The position numbers and the translations under genes were made by a program. Source: RGIG5579 sp045602025 (lineage in GTDB: Bacteria; Bacillota; Clostridia; Oscillospirales; SIG627). From it: a stretch of DNA of 21,225 nucleotides. Of the stretch, positions 1 to 6,532 are shown in pieces. The notes under the pieces were generated by a model that was given only the letters and a program-made list of their open reading frames with translations, did not search any database and was not told the DNA's origin. The stretch is taken from assembly GCA_045602025.1 (NCBI GenBank), contig JAZSAT010000039.1:1-21225 (forward strand). The letters are read 5' to 3'. Positions within the stretch are counted from its first letter, which is position 1. Each line of letters starts with the position of its first letter.

Positions 1-281
1 CCCTTCTCCAGAAAATAGATGCCTACTCTATCGCCGCCGCGAACGATTTTTGAAGTATCAACACCGAAATAACGGAGAGAATTTACCGCAGCTTCGCCAA
101 TGGCGTGTGCGGGAAGCTTGGTAACATAAACGCTGTCCAAGCCGTAATTTGCAAGAGAGACAGCTACATTTGCCTCACCGCCACCGAAGGTAGCCTGCAT
201 TTGATCGTTCTGAAAGAAACGGTAATAACCGTTAGGTGCAAGGCGAAGCATCAGTTCGCCGAATGTTACAACTTTTTTCAT
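1..281 (-). CDS. kdgK: 2-keto-3-deoxygluconate kinase, PfkB family (N-terminal part, cut by window edge)
   Basis: This is the first 93 codons of a PfkB/ribokinase-family sugar kinase; the rest lies beyond position 1. The N-terminus reads MKKVVTFGELMLRLAP, followed by ATFGGGEANVAVSLANYGLD and, near residues 82-92, RGGDRVGIYFLEKG. These are the hallmark N-terminal blocks of KDG kinases, which phosphorylate 2-keto-3-deoxygluconate to KDPG in the cytoplasm with ATP. The start at 281 overlaps the stop of the upstream aldolase gene in a four-base ATGA, so translation is probably coupled. KDPG made here is the substrate of the aldolase encoded just before it. The catalytic Asp near the C-terminus is outside the window. 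A fructokinase-like PfkB member is the alternative, but the aldolase and UxuA neighbours favour KdgK. Confidence 0.9.
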   Translation of the reverse strand, partial: MKKVVTFGELMLRLAPNGYYRFFQNDQMQATFGGGEANVAVSLANYGLDSVYVTKLPAHAIGEAAVNSLRYFGVDTSKIVRGGDRVGIYFLEK

Positions 282-835
282 TTGTTTGCCTCCATCTTTT
301 CAAGAGATTCTTTTACAAAAAAGCTTCCGCCAATTGCTGCAATTTTATCAAAAGCCAAAAATTCGTCAATATTGCTTCTATCTACACCGCCGGTAGGAAT
401 GAACTTAATCTGAGGGAAGGGTGCAGAAAGTGCTTTCAAAGCCTTCAAGCCGCCGTAAACATTTGCGGGGAAGAATTTAACGGTTGTGATGCCAAGCTCA
501 AGCGCTGCCATGATCTCGGTAGGTGTTACGCAGCCTGGATAATAAGGAACATCCTTCTCTTTGCAAATATTTGCCACATCCGGAGAAAGTCCGGGAGAAA
601 CGATAAAGGTTGCACCTGCAGCAAGAGCTGCTTTGCACTGCTCTGCATTGATTACGGTGCCGGCTCCGATTTCCATATCGGGATAATTCTTTACCGCATA
701 AGAAATTGCTTCTGCTGCGCAAGCAGTACGGAAGGTGATCTCGGCACAGTTGATGTTATTGTTTTTGAGAGCGGTCAGAATCTTATCGGTTTCGGAAAGT
801 TCTTTGATGACCACTACGGGAATGCATTTTTCCAT
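278..835 (-). CDS. kdgA: KDPG/KHG aldolase
   Basis: 2-Keto-3-deoxy-6-phosphogluconate aldolase, a class I TIM-barrel enzyme that splits KDPG into pyruvate and glyceraldehyde-3-phosphate. The 185-residue product carries EITFRT (Glu32, Arg36), GAGTV around Thr60, the Schiff-base lysine Lys120 in VKFFPA and the phosphate-binding PTGGV at 147-151. It is shorter than the roughly 205-213 residues common in the family because the N-terminal helix is reduced. An in-frame ATG 12 nt upstream runs straight into a stop, and AGTAGGATGG precedes the ATG at 835, so this start is chosen. It lies 28 bp after uxuA and overlaps kdgK by 4 bp, placing it inside one uronate-catabolic operon. Confidence 0.92.
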   Translation of the reverse strand: MEKCIPVVVIKELSETDKILTALKNNNINCAEITFRTACAAEAISYAVKNYPDMEIGAGTVINAEQCKAALAAGATFIVSPGLSPDVANICKEKDVPYYPGCVTPTEIMAALELGITTVKFFPANVYGGLKALKALSAPFPQIKFIPTGGVDRSNIDEFLAFDKIAAIGGSFFVKESLEKMEANK

Positions 836-863
836 TTTTTATACCATCCTACTTTTTTATAAT

Positions 864-1943
864 TTATTGATTAAATTTTTCGAGGCTATCCCAAACACCA
901 AGCATATACATGATACCAAGTGCGCGGTCATAAAGACCGTAACCGGGACGAACGCTACCGGGGCCTTCATCCCAAAGGTGTCTGCCGTGGTCAGGACGAA
1001 TGTATCCGTCAAATCCGCAGTCGTGGTAAGCTTTGAGAATCTCCAAAATACCGGTATCACCGTCACAATCACGGTGGCTTGCTTCGGAAAAATCACCGTT
1101 TTCGAAATGCTTTACATTACGGATATGGGCAAAGGCAATTCGATCGCAATGCTTGCGTACGATTTCCGCCACATTGTTGTTGGGATCCGCATTCAAACTG
1201 CCGGAGCAAAGGGTAAGGCAGTTATATTCATCATCAACCATCTTCAAAAAGCGGTCAATGTTTGCCTCATTGATAAGAAGTCTGGGTAAACCGAAAATAT
1301 CCCATGGCGGATCGTCCATATGGATCGCCATTTTAATGTCGCACTCACGGCAGGTGGGCATAATAGCCTCAAGGAAGTATTTTAAATTCTCCCAAAGCTT
1401 TTCATGATCAACACCTTCATAGGCTTTAAAAAGCTCATCATGCTTTGCCATACGCTCAGGCTCCCAACCGGGGAAAGACATATTATATTTCTCGGTAAAA
1501 TCAAGAATATATTTTGCCATAGCGTTGTAGTCGCTTTGGATCATATTCTTTTCATAAAAAAGTGCAGTAGAACCGTCCCCGACAGGATGGAAAAGATTAC
1601 TTCTTGTCCAGTCAAAGATCGGCATAAAGTTATAGCAAATAACTTTAACACCGAATTTGGAAAGGTTGCGGATCGTAGTTTTATAATTTTCAATATAAGT
1701 GTCACGGGTAGGAAGACCGATCTTAATATCATCATGAACATTGACACTTTCAACAACATCCATATTGAAACCGTATTCATCAAGCTGACGCTTGACCTCA
1801 GCAATTTCATCCTCTTCCCAAATCTCACCGGGCATTTTGTGATGAAGTGCCCAAACAATACCGTCGACACCGGGAATCTGCTTGATGTCAGACAGCTTGA
1901 TACGGTCGTTACCTTCGCCGTACCAACGGAATGTCATTTTCAT
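864..1943 (-). CDS. uxuA: Mannonate dehydratase
   Basis: D-mannonate dehydratase converts D-mannonate to 2-keto-3-deoxygluconate in hexuronate (glucuronate) breakdown. The 359-residue product matches the shorter Gram-positive UxuA form; the E. coli form is near 394. Visible family blocks include MTFRWYG at the start, CYNFMPIFDWTR near residues 103-114, HMDDPPW at 208-214, a CSGSL stretch near 246-250 and RPDHGRH at 316-322, which supply metal-binding and catalytic residues of this xylose-isomerase-like barrel. The start at 1943 is preceded by AAGGAG at 1951-1956; a start 30 nt further upstream lies inside nagA and lacks such a site. The SD overlaps the nagA stop codon (11-bp gap), so the genes are tightly linked. 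uxaC and uxuB are not in the window. Confidence 0.95.
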   Translation of the reverse strand: MKMTFRWYGEGNDRIKLSDIKQIPGVDGIVWALHHKMPGEIWEEDEIAEVKRQLDEYGFNMDVVESVNVHDDIKIGLPTRDTYIENYKTTIRNLSKFGVKVICYNFMPIFDWTRSNLFHPVGDGSTALFYEKNMIQSDYNAMAKYILDFTEKYNMSFPGWEPERMAKHDELFKAYEGVDHEKLWENLKYFLEAIMPTCRECDIKMAIHMDDPPWDIFGLPRLLINEANIDRFLKMVDDEYNCLTLCSGSLNADPNNNVAEIVRKHCDRIAFAHIRNVKHFENGDFSEASHRDCDGDTGILEILKAYHDCGFDGYIRPDHGRHLWDEGPGSVRPGYGLYDRALGIMYMLGVWDSLEKFNQ

Positions 1944-1954
1944 ATTATTTCTCC

Positions 1955-3106
1955 TTATTGTTGATTCATACAAAACCGCATCTTTCCACGGATGACGGTA
2001 TTTTTTACTTCAAAATTTTCATCGGTGATCAGAATATCAGCATCCTTCCCAATCTCAAGGGAACCCTTGCGTTGATCAAGCCCTATTACAGTTGCGGGAT
2101 TTAAAGAAGCGCAGTTCACACATTCATAAAGAGGGATATTGGAATTCTGATATACATTCCAAACGCCCTGATTTAACCGAAGTGCGCTACCCGCCACAGT
2201 TCCGTTTAAAAGCCTGCAAATTCCGTCTTTATAAACAATTTCAGCACCCCCAAGGGTATAATTACCGTACGGGAGGCCGCCTGCAGGAAGACAGTCGGTA
2301 ATAAAACAGAGCTTTCTGCCTTTTAATTTCCAAAGCATATCATAGAGAACATTTTTCACATGGCACATATCCACGATCAGTTCCGCGCCAACATCGCTCG
2401 TTAACGCAGCCCCAACTGCACCGGGCTCCAAATGCTTCAAAGGAGACATTGCATTAAATAGGTGCGTGGCATGCCGAACACCTGCTTTTATTGCATTGAT
2501 GGCAGTTTCATAATCGGTTGCAGTATGTCCCATAGAAATTACGACATCAGTTTCCTTTGTGATTTCACGAATTGCGGAAAAATCCTTTTCGTCCGTTTCG
2601 GGAGCCAAGGTCAATATTTTAATGATATCACAAAATTCCTTTACAAAAGAAGGATCAGGCTTTAAAATGTACTCCTCGTTTTGAGCACCTTTATAATCCT
2701 TACTGATAAAAGGGCCTTCAGCGTGAACACCTAAGATCTCACTGCCTTCCCATAGGGCACTCTCTTCCTTCAATTTTCTGCAAACCAAAAGAGCTTTTTT
2801 GATCGTGCCCATATCCACAGTCATAGTGGTAGGAAGAAAGCCTGTTACACCGTTTGCCAAAAGTCCTTTTGCAATGGTACGAATACTCTCCTCTTCCCCA
2901 TCGCAAACATCTTTTCCAAGATACCCGTGAATATGAAGATCGATCAGTCCGGGAGAAACAAAGCCGCCTTTTGCATCCAAAACATTCACATCGGAAGGAA
3001 CAGCGTCCACAGGAACGATATCTTCGATCATATCAGTATAAAGCAAGGCATAACCTTCTAAAATACGATCCTTCAGAATGATCTTGCCGTTGATAATTCC
3101 GTTCAT
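1955..3106 (-). CDS. nagA: N-acetylglucosamine-6-phosphate deacetylase
   Basis: Amidohydrolase-superfamily enzyme that removes acetate from GlcNAc-6-phosphate to give glucosamine-6-phosphate. The 383-residue product shows DLHIHG (56-61), HAEGPF with metal ligand Glu130, GHTATDY with His194, HLFNAM with His215 and ITD with catalytic Asp271, the full NagA set. The start at 3106 follows a GGAGGGG ribosome binding site at 3111-3117. A further 20 in-frame residues upstream resemble a signal peptide, but they only translate the leader and are rejected. This is the first gene of a run with uxuA, kdgA and kdgK; nagB is not in the window. Pairing an amino-sugar enzyme with uronate catabolism fits use of glycans containing both sugars, for example glycosaminoglycans (inference). 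Confidence 0.94.
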   Translation of the reverse strand: MNGIINGKIILKDRILEGYALLYTDMIEDIVPVDAVPSDVNVLDAKGGFVSPGLIDLHIHGYLGKDVCDGEEESIRTIAKGLLANGVTGFLPTTMTVDMGTIKKALLVCRKLKEESALWEGSEILGVHAEGPFISKDYKGAQNEEYILKPDPSFVKEFCDIIKILTLAPETDEKDFSAIREITKETDVVISMGHTATDYETAINAIKAGVRHATHLFNAMSPLKHLEPGAVGAALTSDVGAELIVDMCHVKNVLYDMLWKLKGRKLCFITDCLPAGGLPYGNYTLGGAEIVYKDGICRLLNGTVAGSALRLNQGVWNVYQNSNIPLYECVNCASLNPATVIGLDQRKGSLEIGKDADILITDENFEVKNTVIRGKMRFCMNQQ

Positions 3107-3165
3107 ATACCCCTCCGAACAAAAAAGAAAAAAACAAAGATACAATGAAAAACGGATAATACCCA

Positions 3166-3187
3166 TTTATCGGTCAGGTCGAATAAA
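3166..3187. promoter_or_regulatory. Imperfect dyad in the nagA leader, possible operator
   Basis: An interrupted inverted repeat, TTTAT...ATAAA with inner CGG/TCG arms offset by one base, lies between the nagA promoter and its start codon, where a repressor could block transcription. The symmetry is imperfect and I cannot match it to a known GntR, LacI or NagR site. Confidence 0.25.
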
Positions 3188-3209
3188 CAATTGACTCCAA
3201 CCTAAAAAC

Positions 3210-3238
3210 AGTTTAGCATAAAAGCATGTTAAAATCAA
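3210..3238 (-). promoter_or_regulatory. Sigma-A promoter of the nagA-uxuA-kdgA-kdgK operon
   Basis: Read on the minus strand: -35 TTGATT (3238-3233), 17-nt spacer, -10 TAAACT (3215-3210) with an upstream TGC giving an extended -10. It would start a leader of roughly 95 nt before the nagA start at 3106. No other -10-like element between 3107 and 3300 has a matched -35. Confidence 0.6.
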
Positions 3239-3304
3239 TAGCAATTTTCATCATAGAAGTTGCAAATATCAGCATAAAAGGCTTTTTAAATTTAGAAAAG
3301 GCAG

Positions 3305-3333
3305 TTGACTTTTTTTCCTGATTATGGTAGAAT
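3305..3333 (+). promoter_or_regulatory. Sigma-A promoter of tRNA-Val (and probably glnA)
   Basis: TTGACT (3305-3310), 17-nt spacer, TAGAAT (3328-3333) preceded by TGG, an extended -10. The tRNA 5' end is 28 nt past the -10. It is the only convincing promoter between nagA and glnA on this strand. Confidence 0.8.
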
Positions 3334-3361
3334 ATCTCGCGTAAAATGAAAAGTGTTTTAC

Positions 3362-3437
3362 GGAGGTATAGCCCAGCTGGTAGAGCATTCGCTTGACGTG
3401 CGAAGGGTCAGGGGTTCGAGTCCCTTTGCCTCCACCA
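3362..3437 (+). tRNA. tRNA-Val (anticodon GAC)
   Basis: A complete 76-nt cloverleaf. The acceptor stem GGAGGTA pairs with TGCCTCC, followed by A73 and an encoded CCA. The anticodon stem TTCGC/GCGAA carries loop TTGACGT with anticodon GAC, reading GUC and GUU valine codons. The variable loop is 5 nt and the T arm AGGGG/CCCTT has loop TTCGAGT. The D stem GCCC/GAGC has a C12-A23 mismatch where most tRNAs have a T-A or C-G pair. It has its own promoter upstream and a terminator hairpin starting two bases after the CCA. Confidence 0.95.
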
Positions 3438-3438
3438 C

Positions 3439-3472
3439 GGGCGAGTCCAGGGGATTCGCCCATTTCCTTTTC
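3439..3472 (+). terminator. Intrinsic terminator between tRNA-Val and glnA
   Basis: GGGCGAGTCC pairs with GGATTCGCCC over 10 bp (one G-T wobble) around an AGG loop, followed by ATTTCCTTTTC. The stem is strong but the T tract is interrupted by C, so readthrough into glnA is plausible. Only 23 nt separate it from the glnA start, leaving no room for another promoter. Confidence 0.75.
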
Positions 3473-3495
3473 AATCTAATACAAGGAGATTAATT

Positions 3496-4920
3496 ATGGC
3501 AAAAAGTGTTCAGGATGTAATGGCGTTGATTCGTGAAAACGACATCAAAATGGTAGATTTCAAAATGGTAGATATCCACGGCCAATATCGCCATGTAACC
3601 ATTCCCGCAAAGAATTTTTCCGAGGAAACCATGAAAAACGGCATCGGCTTCGATGCTTCTAACTACGGATATGCCGTTGTTGAAAAGAGTGACATGGTTT
3701 TCATTCCCGACCCCGATACAGCAGTGATTGATCCTTTCTGTGAGATTCCCACTCTGTCTATGACGGGCAACGCAATGATTATCGACAGCCCCGAAAACAA
3801 GCCCTTGGCACAATATCCCAGAAACATCGTTCTCGCGGCAGAAAAATATATGCAGGACAGCGGCATTGCAGATACCATGCTGATCCTTCCCGAATTTGAG
3901 TTTTATCTGTTTGACGATGTTCGTTGGAATGTACATCCTTCCAACATTTCCATGAGCATTGATGTAAATCAGGCTCACTGGAACAGCGAAAACGAGGGTA
4001 TGGGCGTTGTAGTTCCAAAGCAGAAAAACTACCACATTGCAAAGCCCTTCGACCCCACCTACGAATGCAGAAGTGAGATGTGCCTTTTGATGGAAGAGGC
4101 AGGCATTAAGATCAAATACCATCACCCCGAGGTCGGTGCAGCCGGTCAGTTTGAGATCGAGCCTCAGCTCGGCAAAATGAGTGAAATGGCTGATGCTACC
4201 ATGATGATCAAATACATCATCCGCAATACAGCTCTCAAGCACGGCAAATCCGCCACTCTGATGCCCAAGCCCGTATACGGCGAAGCCGGTAACGGTATGC
4301 ATGTGCATATGCTTTTGATGAAAGACGGACAGCCCGTCTTCTCCGACGACAACGGTTACTCCAACCTCAGCCGTGAAGCTCATTACTTTATGGGCGGTCT
4401 TTTAAAGCACATCGCCTCTCTTTGTGCGATTACAAACCCCAGTACCAACTCCTTCAAGAGACTTGTCCCCGGCTTTGAGGCACCCGTCACCGTAGGTTAT
4501 GCTACCTCCAATCGCAGCGCAGTTATCCGTATTCCCGCATATGCCAAGACTCCCAACCTACGCAGATTTGAGATCCGCAACCCCGATGCTACCTGTAACC
4601 CCTATTTCTGCTATGCTGCACTTTTGATGGCAGGTATCGACGGTATCAAAAACAAGATCGATCCTCACGAAAACGGTTGGGGCCCTTATGATATGAATCT
4701 TTACACGCTCCCCGAAGAAGAAAAAGCAAAGCTCAAAGGGCTTCCCACTTCTCTCGATCAGGCACTTGATGCACTGGAAGCCGACCACGATTACCTGACT
4801 GCAGGCGGTGTATTCCCCGAGGAGCTTTTGAAAAACTTTATCAAAGCAAAAAGAGCAGAATGCAGCGAGCTTTCTCAGGTTCCCCATCCCGCTGAATTTG
4901 ATAAGTACTATAATCTGTAA
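3496..4920 (+). CDS. glnA: Glutamine synthetase, type I
   Basis: ATP-dependent ligation of ammonia to glutamate, forming glutamine, as a cytoplasmic dodecamer. The 474-residue protein has the GSI beta-grasp N-terminal domain and catalytic domain. Visible are EFEFY (Glu133, Glu135), AAGQFEIEP with Glu220, NGMHVHM with His269, the NRSAVIRIP block at 339-347, RRFEIRNPDAT (356-366) and the C-terminal end PHPAEFDKYY. Its length and the NLYTLPEEE stretch with Tyr403 resemble the adenylylatable beta-type GS of Proteobacteria (about 469 residues, NLYDLPPEE) more than the roughly 444-residue alpha type of Bacillus. AAGGAG at 3483-3488 sets the start. Expression appears to depend on readthrough from the tRNA promoter. 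Whether Tyr403 is modified is unknown. Confidence 0.97.
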   Translation: MAKSVQDVMALIRENDIKMVDFKMVDIHGQYRHVTIPAKNFSEETMKNGIGFDASNYGYAVVEKSDMVFIPDPDTAVIDPFCEIPTLSMTGNAMIIDSPENKPLAQYPRNIVLAAEKYMQDSGIADTMLILPEFEFYLFDDVRWNVHPSNISMSIDVNQAHWNSENEGMGVVVPKQKNYHIAKPFDPTYECRSEMCLLMEEAGIKIKYHHPEVGAAGQFEIEPQLGKMSEMADATMMIKYIIRNTALKHGKSATLMPKPVYGEAGNGMHVHMLLMKDGQPVFSDDNGYSNLSREAHYFMGGLLKHIASLCAITNPSTNSFKRLVPGFEAPVTVGYATSNRSAVIRIPAYAKTPNLRRFEIRNPDATCNPYFCYAALLMAGIDGIKNKIDPHENGWGPYDMNLYTLPEEEKAKLKGLPTSLDQALDALEADHDYLTAGGVFPEELLKNFIKAKRAECSELSQVPHPAEFDKYYNL

Positions 4921-4924
4921 AATA

Positions 4925-4950
4925 AAAGCGCCGCAAAGCGGCGCTTTTTT
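4925..4950 (+). terminator. Intrinsic terminator of glnA
   Basis: GCGCCGC (4928-4934), AAA loop, GCGGCGC (4938-4944), then six T; the flanking A/T runs extend the stem. A classic strong terminator 7 nt after the glnA stop. Confidence 0.93.
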
Positions 4951-4960
4951 CTTATTGCTA

Positions 4961-4988
4961 TTGAAAATACAAAAAACCGTGGTAGAAT
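4961..4988 (+). promoter_or_regulatory. Sigma-A promoter of the acyltransferase-like gene
   Basis: TTGAAA (4961-4966), 16-nt spacer, TAGAAT (4983-4988) preceded by TGG, an extended -10. It sits directly after the glnA terminator and gives a leader of about 20 nt. Confidence 0.7.
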
Positions 4989-5016
4989 AGAAAGAGAAAG
5001 AAATGGAGGGGTTTAT

Positions 5017-6204
5017 ATGACATTTTTGGAAGCGGTGGAAAAGCTTGGAATTGAAGCAGTAACTTTGCCCGACGATATAGAATTGTTTTACAAAAAGATC
5101 AAAAATTCCAAAGAAAAGCTTTGTACAAAAGAATTGATCGATGAATTGCAGGAAAAATATGATTTTTTCGGCGACTATTTTCTTTGTGTAAAAAATGCAT
5201 TTTCCGATCTTTTAAAATATGAAGCAAAGAAGATCTATCTGAATACCCTTTCCCTTTATTATCTGGAGCACGATTTCTACGAGGTACGTGAGCTTCCCAT
5301 GCCAAAACCCGACCTGACACCTTCCGGTGATTTTTTACCTCTTTTCGTCATACTTCCTTGCATCCACGCCTCTTATAACGAGTACCGCTCAAGAGGCTTT
5401 ACCCACGAAGAAACTATCAAAAATCTTGATAATTTTAAGTTGAATATTCATATTGTAGAAGAATTCATTTTAGGTCGTCCCGCCATTACATATGCCTATT
5501 ATCGCTGGCTTTCTCTTTATTCAAAATGCATGGTCTTTGATCACGGCGGACTAAACTTCCAGTTGAAAAAAGCACCGAAATCAAGTCTTTTTATCAAAAA
5601 CAAAAAGACGGGAAAAGCACAGGCCCTGATCACCTTGAAAAGAGTTCACCGCACGGGTATGCCCTTGGGTGCTGCCGGATACGAGGATGAAGAAGGTTCT
5701 TTTTCCGCCTCCTTTGAAGAAACCGATACGGAATTTTTCGGAAATCCCGTTGAAAACCATCGCATACAAAAGGAAAAGAAACATTTTTCCAAAGAGGAAT
5801 GGGAATATGGATTCAGTTATGAAGATGATGTGATCGGTATACACATCCCAAGAAACACCGATCTTTCGCCTGAGAAGGTCTCTCTTGCATATAAAGAGGC
5901 ACTGGTGATTTTAAAAAGATCTTTCCCCGAATTCTCACCGAAAGCTATCACCTGCTCTTCCTGGCTGATGGATCCCACGCTTAACGAGATCCTTGGCAAA
6001 AACGCCAAGATCTCCTCCTTCTCCGCTCCTTATGAAAGATATCCGAATCGCAACGACGGAAGAGATATTTTCGGATATGTATTCCCCATTGACATAAAAG
6101 ATTATTCCCTTCTTCCTGAGGATACCTCTCTCCAAAGAAAACTGAAGGAAAAATACTTAAAAGGAGAGTATATTTATTCCTACACAGGCGCAATTCTTCT
6201 TTAA
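5017..6204 (+). CDS. NAT_N/GNAT_C acyltransferase-like protein
   Basis: A soluble 395-residue protein that I recognise as the two-domain family annotated as acyltransferase-like, with an N-terminal NAT_N-type domain (roughly 20-150) and a GNAT-like C-terminal domain (roughly 240-390). The clearest family signal is the C-terminal block containing IGIHIPRNTDLSPEKVSLAY, followed by FPEFSPKAITCSSWLMDPTL and a segment of the form NILRF, here AKISSF. The substrate is unknown. A central stretch at 190-235 (FIKNKKTGKAQALITLKRVH onwards) is lysine-rich. It is monocistronic, with its own promoter, a GGAGGGG ribosome binding site at 5005-5011 and a shared terminator with the convergent gene. No signal peptide or membrane segment is seen. 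Name moderately sure; function not known. Confidence 0.7.
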   Translation: MTFLEAVEKLGIEAVTLPDDIELFYKKIKNSKEKLCTKELIDELQEKYDFFGDYFLCVKNAFSDLLKYEAKKIYLNTLSLYYLEHDFYEVRELPMPKPDLTPSGDFLPLFVILPCIHASYNEYRSRGFTHEETIKNLDNFKLNIHIVEEFILGRPAITYAYYRWLSLYSKCMVFDHGGLNFQLKKAPKSSLFIKNKKTGKAQALITLKRVHRTGMPLGAAGYEDEEGSFSASFEETDTEFFGNPVENHRIQKEKKHFSKEEWEYGFSYEDDVIGIHIPRNTDLSPEKVSLAYKEALVILKRSFPEFSPKAITCSSWLMDPTLNEILGKNAKISSFSAPYERYPNRNDGRDIFGYVFPIDIKDYSLLPEDTSLQRKLKEKYLKGEYIYSYTGAILL

Positions 6205-6210
6205 GGGTGA

Positions 6211-6245
6211 AAAAAGAAGCAGATCAATGATCTGCTTCTTTTTTT
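6211..6245. terminator. Bidirectional terminator between convergent genes
   Basis: GAAGCAGATC (6216-6225), AAT loop, GATCTGCTTC (6229-6238), flanked by an A run on the left and a T run on the right, so it can end transcripts from both sides. The stop codon of the minus-strand gene (6224-6226) lies inside the hairpin. Confidence 0.9.
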
Positions 6246-6532
6246 ATACCAAGTAAAAAATCCTTTTTCACAAACAGGAACAATTCTTTCGCCTTTTTTT
6301 CTTCTCCTTGTTTTGCAAGACAATCACAGATCAAAAATAGAAGAAAATTCTTTTTTCTTTTTGAAATGGCCTTTTTATGTCTTTCTTCTAACTTTTGAAG
6401 ATACGCTTTGCTTTTATGTTTTTGATCAAAGGCTCTTTTTTCAAAAAGATAAAACAATAAAATATCCAAGTAATAAAGCAACAGAAGAAGGAACAAAAAG
6501 CTATGAACAGCAAAGAAAACAGCAAGCTTCAT
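6224..6532 (-). CDS. Small membrane-anchored protein of unknown function
   Basis: A 102-residue protein with one very hydrophobic segment at residues 3-30 (Leu/Phe/Tyr rich), then a lysine-rich stretch (31-60) and a helical tail (61-100) containing LAKQGEEKKAKELFLFV, which looks like a single TPR-type helical hairpin. I do not recognise a family. The ATG at 6532 overlaps the stop of the preceding cell-wall enzyme gene in a four-base ATGA, with a weak AAGGG upstream, so it is probably translationally coupled and may work with that enzyme at the membrane. A longer in-frame version beginning at 6574 would lie inside the upstream gene and has no better ribosome site. Confidence 0.65.
   Translation of the reverse strand: MKLAVFFAVHSFLFLLLLLYYLDILLFYLFEKRAFDQKHKSKAYLQKLEERHKKAISKRKKNFLLFLICDCLAKQGEEKKAKELFLFVKKDFLLGIKKEADH

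Noticed and set aside
1404..1964. A 186-residue plus-strand frame opposite uxuA
   Set aside because: Antisense shadow of uxuA without ribosome site or domain.
3107..3166. N-terminal extension of nagA that looks like a signal peptide
   Set aside because: The GGAGGGG site at 3111-3117 falls inside it and points to the start at 3106; NagA is cytoplasmic.
3269..3463. A 64-residue minus-strand reading frame across the tRNA
   Set aside because: It is the antisense of tRNA-Val; its GKGTRTPDPSHVKRMLYQLG stretch is the known spurious translation of tRNA genes.
3490..4383. A 297-residue minus-strand frame opposite glnA
   Set aside because: Shadow of a strongly conserved gene with biased codons; no ribosome site and no recognisable domain.
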